Positions 9,412 through 16,686 of a DNA stretch of 64,000 bases are shown here, piece after piece. Both the position numbers and the translations under genes were made by a program. Origin of the DNA: Crossiella sp. CA-258035 (GTDB lineage Bacteria > Actinomycetota > Actinomycetes > Mycobacteriales > Pseudonocardiaceae); assembly GCF_030064675.1 (NCBI RefSeq), contig NZ_CP116413.1, forward strand, positions 1,459,001-1,523,000. The letters run 5' to 3'. The notes under the pieces were generated by a model, which searched no databases, was not told where the DNA came from, and saw nothing but the letters and a program-made list of their open reading frames with translations. Numbering within the stretch: the first letter of the stretch is position 1; each line of letters begins with the position of its first letter.

Positions 9412-10869
9412 TCAGTGGTCAGCACGGGGTGTGCGGCTCAGCGGGAAGCGGAGCAGGAACGTGGTGCGGCCCGGTTCGCTGGTCAGCTCGACCGTGCCGC
9501 CGTGCGCGGTCACCAGGGACCGGACCACGGCCAGGCCGAGGCCGCTGCCGCCCTTGTCGCGGGAGCGGGAGTCGTCCACCCGGTAGAAGCGGTCGAAGAC
9601 GCGTTCCTGGTCGGCGGCCGGGATGCCGGGGCCGTTGTCGGTGATCCGGACCAGGGCGTGGCCGTCGGCGGCCCAGACCGCGAGCTCGACCTCGGTGCCG
9701 GGTGGGGTGTGCGCGGCGGTGTTGGTCAGCAGGTTGTCCAGGACCTGGCGCAGGCGCATCGGGTCGGCGCGCAGGGCCAGGCGGTCCTGGGCCAGCACCA
9801 CGGTCAGCGGGTGGCAGGGGCGGGCGGCGCGGAAGGCGTCGGCGGCGGCGTTGGCCAGTGCGACCAGGTCGATGTCCTCCGGGCGCAGGGGTTCCTCGAC
9901 CTCGGCGGCGTCCAGGCGGGCCAGCAGCAGCAGGTCGTCCAGCAGGAGCGTCATCCTGCCCGCCTCCTCGCGGATGCGGGCCAGGTGCCGGTCGCGCTCG
10001 GCTGGCTCGTTTGCCGCGGCGTACTTGAACAGGTCGGCGTAGCCGCGGATGGAGGTCAGCGGGGTGCGCAGCTCGTGCGAGGCGTCCGCGACGAACCGGC
10101 GCAGCCGCTGCTCGGCGGCGGTGCGGGCGGCCAGTGAGGAGTCGATGTGCTCCAGCATCAGGTTGAACGCGCTGCGCAGCTCCTCCACCTCCACCCCGCC
10201 ACCGCCGTCGCCGGTGGCGCGCACCGGGAGCTGGGCGGAGTCGGTGAGGTCGTGCGAGCGGATGTCGTGCGCGGTGCCCGCCATCTGCGCCAGCGGGCGC
10301 AGGCCCCTGCGCAGCACCAGGCGGCCGGAGACCACCAGCACCAGCAGCGCCACCAGGAACATGGCCACGCACACCGTGATGAACCAGTTGACCGTGTTGT
10401 CCAGGTCGTCCCTCGGCGCCGCGCTGACCAGCACCTGGGTGTTGGTGATGGTGCAGGCGCGCACCCGGTAGGAGCCCTGTTTCCCGTACAGGTTCAGGGT
10501 TTTGTAGATGTCCTCGTCCTGGCCGTGCACCTCCTGGGCGACCTTGGCCAGCTTGTCGATGTCCTGCTGGGTGGTGCCGTTGGTGGCCGAGACCGGCTGT
10601 GGTTTGCCGCCGCGCATGTCGAAGAGCACCGACTGCCAGGACCACGGCGGCTGCGGCGCGCCCTTGTCCCGCCAGGCCGCGGTCTGCTCGACCTGGCTCT
10701 TCTTCATCTGCTCGTCGAGCTTGCTCGCCAGGTACTCCTCCATGCTGGTCACCATCACGGTGCCCACCACGGCGAAGACCACCAGCGACAGCGCGCCCAG
10801 CGCCAGGGAGAGCCGAGTGCCCAGCCGGGTGCGCCGCCAGGCCGTCCGCCAACGGCCCCACAGGTTCAC
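9412..10869 (-). CDS. Sensor histidine kinase of the flavin electron-transfer cluster
   Basis: 485 residues. Two membrane segments (LSLALGALSLVVFAVVGTVM near residue 20, and one near residues 170-195) enclose an extracytoplasmic sensor domain of about 130 residues. A HAMP region follows, then the phosphoacceptor motif FVADASHELRTPL and the ATPase motifs DNLLTNTAAH, DNGPGIP and GGSGLGLAV. It is a complete orthodox kinase. The start is GTG at 10869, overlapping the stop of the response regulator gene (GTGA), so the pair is translationally coupled. It probably senses an envelope redox, metal or flavin-related signal, inferred from the divergent FMN-transfer operon. Confidence 0.9.
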   Translation of the reverse strand: MNLWGRWRTAWRRTRLGTRLSLALGALSLVVFAVVGTVMVTSMEEYLASKLDEQMKKSQVEQTAAWRDKGAPQPPWSWQSVLFDMRGGKPQPVSATNGTTQQDIDKLAKVAQEVHGQDEDIYKTLNLYGKQGSYRVRACTITNTQVLVSAAPRDDLDNTVNWFITVCVAMFLVALLVLVVSGRLVLRRGLRPLAQMAGTAHDIRSHDLTDSAQLPVRATGDGGGGVEVEELRSAFNLMLEHIDSSLAARTAAEQRLRRFVADASHELRTPLTSIRGYADLFKYAAANEPAERDRHLARIREEAGRMTLLLDDLLLLARLDAAEVEEPLRPEDIDLVALANAAADAFRAARPCHPLTVVLAQDRLALRADPMRLRQVLDNLLTNTAAHTPPGTEVELAVWAADGHALVRITDNGPGIPAADQERVFDRFYRVDDSRSRDKGGSGLGLAVVRSLVTAHGGTVELTSEPGRTTFLLRFPLSRTPRADH

Positions 10870-11573
10870 TGGACGGCCTGGCGCAGGGCGTAGCCGACGC
10901 CGCGCATGGTGTGGATCAGCGGCTCGTGGCCGTTGTCGACCTTGCGGCGCAGGTGTGAGATGACCAGCTCGACCACGTTGGAGCGGCCGCCGAAGTCGTA
11001 CTCCCAGACGTGGTCCAGGATCTGCGCCTTGGTCAGCACCGCGGGGGAGCGGCGCATCAGGTAGCGCAGCAGCTCGTACTCGGTGGGGGTCAGGGTGGCC
11101 AGCTTGCCTGCCCTGCGGACCTCCCTGGTGTCCTCGTCCAGGGTCAGGTCGGCGACCTGGAGCACCGAGCGCGCCTGCGGCGTCCAGGCCTGGGCGGTGC
11201 TGCGCCGGAGCACCGCGCGCAGCCTGGCCATCAGCTCCTCCACCGAGAAGGGTTTGACCAGGTAGTCGTCGCCGCCGCGGGTCAGGCCGACGATCCGGTC
11301 CGCGGTGCCGTCCTTGGCGGTGAGGAAGACCACCGGGACCAGTGAACCGCTTTCCCGCAGCCGGTCCAGCACGGTGAACCCGTCCAGGTCGGGCAGCATC
11401 AGGTCGAGCACCACGATGTCCGGGCTGAACGCGGCCGCCTGCCGCAGCGCCTCCGCGCCGGTGCCCGCCGTCGCCGCCCGCCAGCCCTCGTACCGGGCCA
11501 CCGTGGCCACGAGGTCGGCGATGTGCGGCTCGTCGTCCACCACCAGCAGACGGACCTGGTTGTCGTTGCTCAC
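10866..11573 (-). CDS. OmpR-family response regulator
   Basis: 235 residues. The receiver domain begins VRLLVVDDEPHIADLV, with the phosphorylated Asp in IVVLDLMLPDLDGF and the conserved Lys in FLTAKDG. The winged-helix effector domain contains LTLDEDTREVRRAGK and ends near THMRGVGYALRQ-type sequence (HTMRGVGYAL). The start is GTG at 11573 (VSNDNQVRLL); the frame is open further upstream, but that part is not family-like. It is transcribed with the kinase and divergent from the ferric-reductase-like gene; the shared 161-bp region carries four phased repeats likely bound by this protein. Confidence 0.92.
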   Translation of the reverse strand: MSNDNQVRLLVVDDEPHIADLVATVARYEGWRAATAGTGAEALRQAAAFSPDIVVLDLMLPDLDGFTVLDRLRESGSLVPVVFLTAKDGTADRIVGLTRGGDDYLVKPFSVEELMARLRAVLRRSTAQAWTPQARSVLQVADLTLDEDTREVRRAGKLATLTPTEYELLRYLMRRSPAVLTKAQILDHVWEYDFGGRSNVVELVISHLRRKVDNGHEPLIHTMRGVGYALRQAVQ

Positions 11574-11634
11574 CCGCCCATGGTGCGTCAGTCCACGCCC
11601 CGCGGCGAGGCCGTGCGCGGCCCGGCGGGCACGA

Positions 11635-11673
11635 GACAGCAAGTCGACAGCTTCGGGACAGCGTGGACACAGC
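11635..11673. promoter_or_regulatory. Four 11-bp-phased GACAGC repeats, likely response-regulator site
   Basis: GACAGC begins at 11635, 11646 and 11657, and a variant CACAGC at 11668, exactly 11 bp apart. OmpR-family regulators bind as head-to-tail dimers to direct repeats spaced by 10-11 bp. The array lies between the divergent regulator/kinase genes (start 11573) and the electron-transfer operon (start 11735), so it could control both. Confidence 0.65.
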
Positions 11674-11734
11674 TTCGCCGACCAGGCTCGCAACCGGAGC
11701 CGACCCCCAGCCGAGCCGAAGCAGGAGCAGACCC

Positions 11735-13093
11735 GTGACAACGCTTGACGCCCCCGCGCCCGCCCCGCAGGCGCCGACCGTGCGGCCGAGGGTGCTCGCC
11801 CGCACCGGTCTGTACCTGCTGCTGGCGGCGAACGCGGCCGTGGTCGCGGTGTTGTTCGCCAGCGCCGGGTTCGGCGACAACGCGCTGGTCCTCATCGGCC
11901 GTCTCGCCGGTCTCTACGCCGCGCTGATCATGGCCTTCCAGCTGCTGCTGGTGGCCAGGCTGCCCTGGCTGGACCGGCGGATCGGCATGGACCGGCTGAC
12001 CTCCTGGCACCGGTGGACCGGCTTCGGTCTGTTGTGGACACTGCTGGCGCACGCGGTGTTCATCACCTACGGCTACGCGCAGGGGGAGAACCTGCCGTTG
12101 CTCACCCAGTTCGCCGAGCTGGCGACCACTGTGGACGGTGTGCTGCGCGCGGTCGTGGCGCTGCTGCTGATCATCATGGTCGGCGCGGTGTCGGTGCGCG
12201 CGGCCCGGCGCAGGCTGGCCTACGAGACCTGGCACTTCATCCACCTCTACACCTACCTCGCGGTGGTGCTGGCCTTCGGCCACCAGATCGCGGCCGGGCG
12301 CACCTTCGCCGGCTCGGCCTTCGCCCGCGGCTACTGGTGGACGCTGTGGGGTGTCGCGCTCGGCACGGTGGTGCTGGGCAGGCTGCTGCTGCCGCTGTGG
12401 CGCAACCTGCGGCACCAGTTCCGGGTGACCGCGGTGGTGCCGGAGTCGGACAACGTGGTCTCGGTCTACCTCACCGGCCGCGACCTGCACCGCCTGCCCG
12501 CCCGCGCCGGCCAGTTCTTCCTGTGGCGCTTCCTGACCAGGGACCGCTGGTGGCAGGCCAACCCGTTCTCGCTCTCCGCCGCGCCGGACGGCCGCACGCT
12601 GCGCCTGACCGCCAAGGCCCTCGGCCCCGGCAGCGCGGGCCTGCGGCACATCCAGCCCGGCACCAGGGTCTTCGCCGAGGGTCCCTACGGCGCGTTCACC
12701 ACGCTGCACCAGCGCACCCCGAACGCGGTGCTGGTCGCCGGTGGCGTCGGCGTCACCCCGGTGCGCGCGCTGCTGGAGGACATGACCGGCCACGTGGTGG
12801 TGCTGTACCGGGTCCGCGCCCAGGGCGACGCGGTGCTGTACCGGGAGCTGGCCGAGCTGGCCCAGGCCCGCGGCGCGGTCCTGCACCTGCTCACCGGCCC
12901 CAACGACACGGAGACCGAGCACGGCCCGCTGCTCGGCGCGGCCAACCTGGCCGCCCTGGTGCCCGACATCGGCTCCCGGGACGTGTTCGTCTGCGGCCCG
13001 CCGCCGATGACCGACGCGGTGCTGCGCGGCCTGCGCGAGCTCGGCCTGCCCCGCGACCAGGTGCACGCGGAGCGATTCAGCCTCGCCAGCTGA
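11735..13093 (+). CDS. Ferric-reductase-like transmembrane flavoprotein
   Basis: 452 residues. The N-terminal half is a multi-span haem-binding ferric-reductase-like domain (segments near residues 25, 55, 100, 145, 185, 220; histidines in WHRWTGF and WHFIHLYTYLAVVLAFGH). The C-terminal half is a ferredoxin-NADP reductase module, with FAD-binding AGQFFLWRFL and NPFSLSA, and nucleotide-binding VAGGVGVTPVRALL and VCGPPPMTDAV. It should pass electrons from NAD(P)H across the membrane. The start is GTG at 11735 with AGGAG upstream. The FMN-binding protein gene follows after 28 bp and ApbE after that, so this is an operon for extracytoplasmic flavin-linked electron transfer. Confidence 0.85.
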   Translation: MTTLDAPAPAPQAPTVRPRVLARTGLYLLLAANAAVVAVLFASAGFGDNALVLIGRLAGLYAALIMAFQLLLVARLPWLDRRIGMDRLTSWHRWTGFGLLWTLLAHAVFITYGYAQGENLPLLTQFAELATTVDGVLRAVVALLLIIMVGAVSVRAARRRLAYETWHFIHLYTYLAVVLAFGHQIAAGRTFAGSAFARGYWWTLWGVALGTVVLGRLLLPLWRNLRHQFRVTAVVPESDNVVSVYLTGRDLHRLPARAGQFFLWRFLTRDRWWQANPFSLSAAPDGRTLRLTAKALGPGSAGLRHIQPGTRVFAEGPYGAFTTLHQRTPNAVLVAGGVGVTPVRALLEDMTGHVVVLYRVRAQGDAVLYRELAELAQARGAVLHLLTGPNDTETEHGPLLGAANLAALVPDIGSRDVFVCGPPPMTDAVLRGLRELGLPRDQVHAERFSLAS

Positions 13094-13121
13094 CCCACCC
13101 CACTCCTGAGAGGAACTCCGC

Positions 13122-13568
13122 ATGCGCCGGGTAATCCCCGCCCTGCTGCTGACCGTCGCCGGACTCATCCCGCTGTGGCGCTTCGAGGCCACCCCGCACG
13201 AGAGCACCGCCGTGCTCGCCGACCCCGGTGGCGCTGACCCCGGCGCGGCGGGCTCCGGCACCCCGCCGCCCGGCGCGACCACCACGCCCGGCGGCTCCGG
13301 CCAGTCCACCACCAGCGCCACCGGCTCGACCGAGGCCACCAACTACGGTTCGGTGCAGGTCCAGGTCACCTTCACCGGCGACCGGATCACCGAGGTCCGC
13401 ACGCTGCGCGCGCCCACCAGCACCCGCACCCAGGGCGCGCTGCCCCGGCTGCGGCAGTCCGCGCTGACCGCGCAGAGCGCCGACATCGACACCGTCTCCG
13501 GGGCCACCCAAACCAGCCAGGCCTACGCGCGGTCGCTCCGGGCCGCGATCGACGCGAAGGGGCGCTGA
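13122..13568 (+). CDS. Extracytoplasmic FMN-binding domain protein
   Basis: 148 residues. An N-terminal hydrophobic segment (ALLLTVAGLIPLW, residues 6-18) acts as signal or anchor, followed by a Gly/Ser/Thr/Pro linker and an FMN-binding domain. The motif DTVSGATQTS near residue 127 matches the (S/T)GA(T/S) site where ApbE attaches FMN through a phosphoester bond to Thr. It is the probable electron carrier between the upstream reductase and an unknown acceptor. The ATG at 13122 has AGGA upstream; the stop overlaps the next ATG by one base. Confidence 0.85.
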   Translation: MRRVIPALLLTVAGLIPLWRFEATPHESTAVLADPGGADPGAAGSGTPPPGATTTPGGSGQSTTSATGSTEATNYGSVQVQVTFTGDRITEVRTLRAPTSTRTQGALPRLRQSALTAQSADIDTVSGATQTSQAYARSLRAAIDAKGR

Positions 13569-14323
13569 TGGGCGTGACCGGCGCGGTGCGCAGGGTGGAG
13601 CAGGTGATGGGGCTGCCGGTGTCGGTGAACCTGCGGGACGAGCGGCTCGGGGAGGAGCCGGTGCGGCGGGTGTTCGACTGGCTGCGCGAGGTGGACGCCC
13701 GGTTCAGCCCGTTCCGGCCGGACAGCGAGGTCAGCCGGTTCGGCCGGGGCGAGCTGACCGAGGACGAGCTGAGCGTGGACCTGCGGTACGTGCTCCAGGT
13801 GTGCGTGGACTACCAGCACCGCACCGGCGGCGCCTTCCGCGCCTGGCTGCCCGGCCGGGCGCTGGACCCGTGCGCGGTGGTCAAGGGCTGGGCCGTGCAC
13901 CGCGCCGCCCGGCTGCTGCGCCGGTCAGGAGCCCGCGACTTCTGCCTCAACGCCGGTGGCGACGTGGTCACCGCGGGCGAACCCGCCCCCGGCCGGCGCT
14001 GGCGGGTCGGCATCCGGCACCCCGACCAGGCCGGCCAGCTCTGCGGCGTGCTCGCCCTCGGCGACGCCGCGGTGGCCACCTCGGCCGCCTACGAACGCGG
14101 CGCGCACATCGTGGACGGCCGCACCGGCCTGCCGCCGCGCCGCCCGCTGCTGAGTGTGACGGTGCTCGCCGCCGACCTCACCACCGCGGACACCACCGCC
14201 ACCGCGGCCTTCGCCCTCGGCGAGGAGGGCATCGGCTGGGCGGCCGAGCAGCCGGGCTGCTCGGTGTTCGCGGTGCGCGCCGACCGGACCGTGTTCAGCT
14301 CGCCGGGCCTGCCGCTGGCCTGA
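13568..14323 (+). CDS. apbE: FAD:protein FMN transferase (ApbE family)
   Basis: 251 residues, at the short end of the family. It should transfer FMN from FAD to the threonine of the neighbouring FMN-binding protein. Visible family blocks are MGLPVSVNLRD, the acidic turn DARFSPFRPDSEVSRF, AVVKGWAVHRAA, CLNAGGDVVTAGE, the Thr/Ser-rich AVATSAAYERG followed by HIVDGRTG, and a C-terminal TADTTATAAFALGEEG metal-binding region. The start codon shares a base with the previous stop, so translation is coupled. Last gene of the three-gene electron-transfer operon; folC begins 26 bp later with its own -10. Confidence 0.87.
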   Translation: MGVTGAVRRVEQVMGLPVSVNLRDERLGEEPVRRVFDWLREVDARFSPFRPDSEVSRFGRGELTEDELSVDLRYVLQVCVDYQHRTGGAFRAWLPGRALDPCAVVKGWAVHRAARLLRRSGARDFCLNAGGDVVTAGEPAPGRRWRVGIRHPDQAGQLCGVLALGDAAVATSAAYERGAHIVDGRTGLPPRRPLLSVTVLAADLTTADTTATAAFALGEEGIGWAAEQPGCSVFAVRADRTVFSSPGLPLA

Positions 14324-14335
14324 ATGGCGGGTACG

Positions 14336-14341
14336 TAGACT
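14336..14341 (+). promoter_or_regulatory. -10 element of folC (TAGACT), leaderless-type
   Basis: TAGACT ends 8 bases before the GTG start of folC, with no Shine-Dalgarno sequence between. It lies just downstream of the apbE stop. Confidence 0.45.
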
Positions 14342-14349
14342 CGGACGAC

Positions 14350-15726
14350 GTGACAGACAGTCAGACCGACGCGGTGCAGGCGCTGGCCGCACTACGCGCG
14401 GTCGAGGCGGAGCTGGACACCCGCTGGCCGGAAACGAAGATCGAGCCCTCGCTGGACCGGATCCGCCTGCTGACCGAGCTGCTCGGCGACCCCCAGCGCT
14501 CCTACCCGGTCGTGCACATCGCGGGCACCAACGCCAAGACCTCGACCTCACGCATGATCGACGCCCTGTTCACCAGGATCGGTCTGCGCACCGGCCGCTA
14601 CACCAGCCCGCACCTCCAGCTCGCCACCGAGCGGATCAGCGTGGACGGCGGCCCGATCGGCCCCGACCGCTACGTCGAGGTCTACCGGGACGTCGAGCCG
14701 TACGTGTCCCTGGTGGACGGCCGCCAGCCGGTGCCGATGAGCAAGTTCGAGGTGCTCACCGGCATGGCCTTCGCCGCCTTCGCCGACGCCCCGGTGGACG
14801 TGGCCGTGGTCGAGGTCGGCCTCGGCGGTAGCTGGGACGCCACCAACGTCGCCGACGGCAGGGTCGCGGTGATCTGCCCGATCGCCATCGACCACGTCGA
14901 CTACCTCGGCGGTGACCTGGCAGGCATCGCCAAGGAGAAGGCCGGGATCATCAAGCCCGGCGCCACCGTGGTGATGGCCGAACAGCAGCCCGAGGCCGCC
15001 ACCGAGGTGCTCCGGCAGGTGGCCGAGGCCGACGCCGTCATCGCCCGCCAGGGCGCGGAGTTCGGCGTGCTCCAGCGCGAGATCGCCGTCGGCGGCCAGC
15101 TGCTGCGCCTGCAGGGACTCGGCGGCGTCTACGAGGACGTCTTCCTGCCCCTGCACGGCGCGCACCAGGCCGACAACGCCGCGCTCGCCCTGGCCGCGGT
15201 CGAGGCGTTCTTCGGCGCGGGCCCGGACCGTCAGCTCGACATCGAGACCATCCGCGAGGCCTTCGCCACCGTCGCCTCACCCGGCAGGCTGGAACGCCTG
15301 CGCACCGCGCCGACCGTGCTGGTCGACGCCGCGCACAACCCGCACGGGGCCAAGGCACTGGCCGCCGCGCTGGAGGCCGAGTTCGGCTTCCGCAAGCTGG
15401 TCGCGGTGGTCAGCGTCATGGGCGACAAGGACGCCACCGGCATCCTCACCGAGCTGGAGCCCGTCGCGCACGAGATCGTGCTGACCCAGAACTCCTCGCC
15501 GAGGGCCATGGACGTCGACGACCTGGCCGTCCTGGCCATGCCGATCTTCGGCGAGGACCGGATCCTGGTCGAGGCACACCTGCCCGACGCGCTGGAGGCC
15601 GCGATCCGCCTGGCCGAGGAGACCGACAACCCGGACGAGCCGGTCTACGGCGGCGGCGTCGTGGTCACCGGCTCCGTGGTCACCGCGGGCGAGACCCGCG
15701 CGCTGCTCGGAAAGGCCCCAGCGTGA
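14350..15726 (+). CDS. folC: Dihydrofolate synthase / folylpolyglutamate synthase
   Basis: 458 residues. Adds glutamate to dihydropteroate and to folates, in the cytosol. The ATP-binding loop reads HIAGTNAKTSTSRMIDAL, the actinobacterial variant of GTNGKGS. Family blocks YTSPHLQLATERI, EVGLGGSWDATN, IDHVDYLGGD and KAGIIKPGA follow, and the C-terminal ligase domain contains VDAAHNPHGAKAL. The start is GTG at 14350; the frame is open upstream through apbE, but that part is only a shadow. The order valS-folC-DUF4233-ndk is conserved in actinobacteria, here with insertions. Confidence 0.95.
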   Translation: MTDSQTDAVQALAALRAVEAELDTRWPETKIEPSLDRIRLLTELLGDPQRSYPVVHIAGTNAKTSTSRMIDALFTRIGLRTGRYTSPHLQLATERISVDGGPIGPDRYVEVYRDVEPYVSLVDGRQPVPMSKFEVLTGMAFAAFADAPVDVAVVEVGLGGSWDATNVADGRVAVICPIAIDHVDYLGGDLAGIAKEKAGIIKPGATVVMAEQQPEAATEVLRQVAEADAVIARQGAEFGVLQREIAVGGQLLRLQGLGGVYEDVFLPLHGAHQADNAALALAAVEAFFGAGPDRQLDIETIREAFATVASPGRLERLRTAPTVLVDAAHNPHGAKALAAALEAEFGFRKLVAVVSVMGDKDATGILTELEPVAHEIVLTQNSSPRAMDVDDLAVLAMPIFGEDRILVEAHLPDALEAAIRLAEETDNPDEPVYGGGVVVTGSVVTAGETRALLGKAPA

Positions 15727-15742
15727 GCAGGAAGGTTCGGCC

Positions 15743-16120
15743 ATGAGCCACGGCGCACCCAAGCCGATGAAGAACCCGGCCAAGGCCCTCCGCGGCATCA
15801 TGATGGGCACCTTGATCATGGAGGCGATCGTGGTGGCCCTGGCGCTACCGGTGATCGCCAAGCTCGGCGGCGGCATCGGCACCACCGGCGGGGTCCTGGT
15901 CACCTGCCTGGCAGTGGCGATGCTGCTGTGCGCCGGGCTGATCCGCTTCCCCTGGGGAGTGTGGGTCGCGGTGGCGCTTCAGGCAGCGATGATCGCGGGC
16001 GGCTTCGTCGTGTTCACCCTCGGCGTGCTCGGGGTCATCTTCGCGTTGATCTGGGCGTACCTCCTCTGGCTCCGGCGGGAACTGGCCCGCAGCCTGGCTG
16101 CTGCGGCGGCTCAGGGTTAG
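15743..16120 (+). CDS. DUF4233 membrane protein
   Basis: 125 residues with about four hydrophobic segments (LIMEAIVVALALPVIAKLGG, GVLVTCLAVAMLLCAGLI, VWVAVALQAAMIAGGFVVFT, LGVIFALIWAYLLWLRREL). It matches the small DUF4233 membrane proteins that follow folC throughout actinobacteria (the Rv2446c position). Function is unknown. It starts 16 bp after folC with GGAAGG upstream, so it is almost certainly in the folC operon. A strong hairpin follows at 16146. Confidence 0.85.
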   Translation: MSHGAPKPMKNPAKALRGIMMGTLIMEAIVVALALPVIAKLGGGIGTTGGVLVTCLAVAMLLCAGLIRFPWGVWVAVALQAAMIAGGFVVFTLGVLGVIFALIWAYLLWLRRELARSLAAAAAQG

Positions 16121-16145
16121 TCACCTGGAACAGGGACTCAGCCGG

Positions 16146-16188
16146 GGTCCCACTCCAGGACCTTCACACAGTCGACTGGAGTGGGACC
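16146..16188. terminator. Hairpin terminator after the folC operon
   Basis: GGTCCCACTCCAG (16146-16158) pairs exactly with 16176-16188 across a 17-base loop. There is no U-run, as is common in high-GC actinomycetes. It lies between the DUF4233 gene and a convergent small gene, so it may serve both. Confidence 0.6.
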
Positions 16189-16206
16189 AGGGGGAGCGTG
16201 GCTGGC

Positions 16207-16233
16207 TGTGGACAACTCCCCGGTTGTGGACAA
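16207..16233 (+). repeat. Pair of DnaA-box-like sites, 18-bp spacing (copy 1)
   Basis: TGTGGACAA occurs at 16207-16215 and 16225-16233, in the same orientation, 18 bp start to start. TGTGGACAA is the reverse complement of TTGTCCACA, the GC-adapted actinobacterial DnaA box. An almost identical pair lies at 33889. Confidence 0.65.
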
Positions 16234-16266
16234 GTGCCCGGTTCCGGGGAGCCCCGGCTTGCACAG

Positions 16267-16527
16267 TCAGCCGGCGACTAGTAGATGCGGCAGCTCCAGG
16301 ACCGCGTCGACGACCTCCGCGACCGAACCGCTGACCTGCCAGGTCACCCGGCCGTCGATCATCCGTTTCGCCTCGGCCTCCTCGGGTCCGAGGACCAGCA
16401 CCGCGTCCGCGATGACACCGAGCCTGCGCACGTACAGCAGGGCGTCCGGATCGCGTGCATCGCCCAGTGGGGTGCCGGACCAGCCGGCGGCCACCAGGAA
16501 ACGGAGGGCGGTCATGTGTTTCTCCAT
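16267..16527 (-). CDS. Small protein of unknown function
   Basis: 86 residues. The sequence ALRFLVAAGWSGTPLGDARD, followed by ALLYVRRLGVIADAVLVLGP and a C-terminal EVVDAVLELPHLL, looks like a compact alpha/beta fold with good coding character, but I do not recognise a family. ATG at 16527 has AAGGGG six bases upstream; ATG at 16515 has GGAG at six bases and is equally likely, giving 82 residues. It is convergent with the folC operon across a hairpin and DnaA-box pair, and divergent from phoD. Confidence 0.6.
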   Translation of the reverse strand: MEKHMTALRFLVAAGWSGTPLGDARDPDALLYVRRLGVIADAVLVLGPEEAEAKRMIDGRVTWQVSGSVAEVVDAVLELPHLLVAG

Positions 16528-16649
16528 GCGCAACCCCTTCTCGCCGGGCCCCCGACAAGCCCGTCACATCTCTAGACGGAAAAGAGCCCAATCGGGTTGC
16601 GTGGCTTCATTCGGTCGGAGGACAGGTTCACCTGCTGTCCGCCTGTCCG

Positions 16650-16680
16650 TTGACCACTGGCCGCACTCGGCGACTACAAC
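16650..16680 (+). promoter_or_regulatory. Promoter of phoD: TTGACC-N19-TACAAC, leaderless-type
   Basis: TTGACC lies at 16650-16655 and TACAAC at 16675-16680, with a 19-base spacer. The GTG start follows 6 bases after the -10, so the transcript probably begins at the start codon. The spacer is slightly long and the last -10 base is not T. Confidence 0.45.
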
Positions 16681-16686
16681 CCGGGA

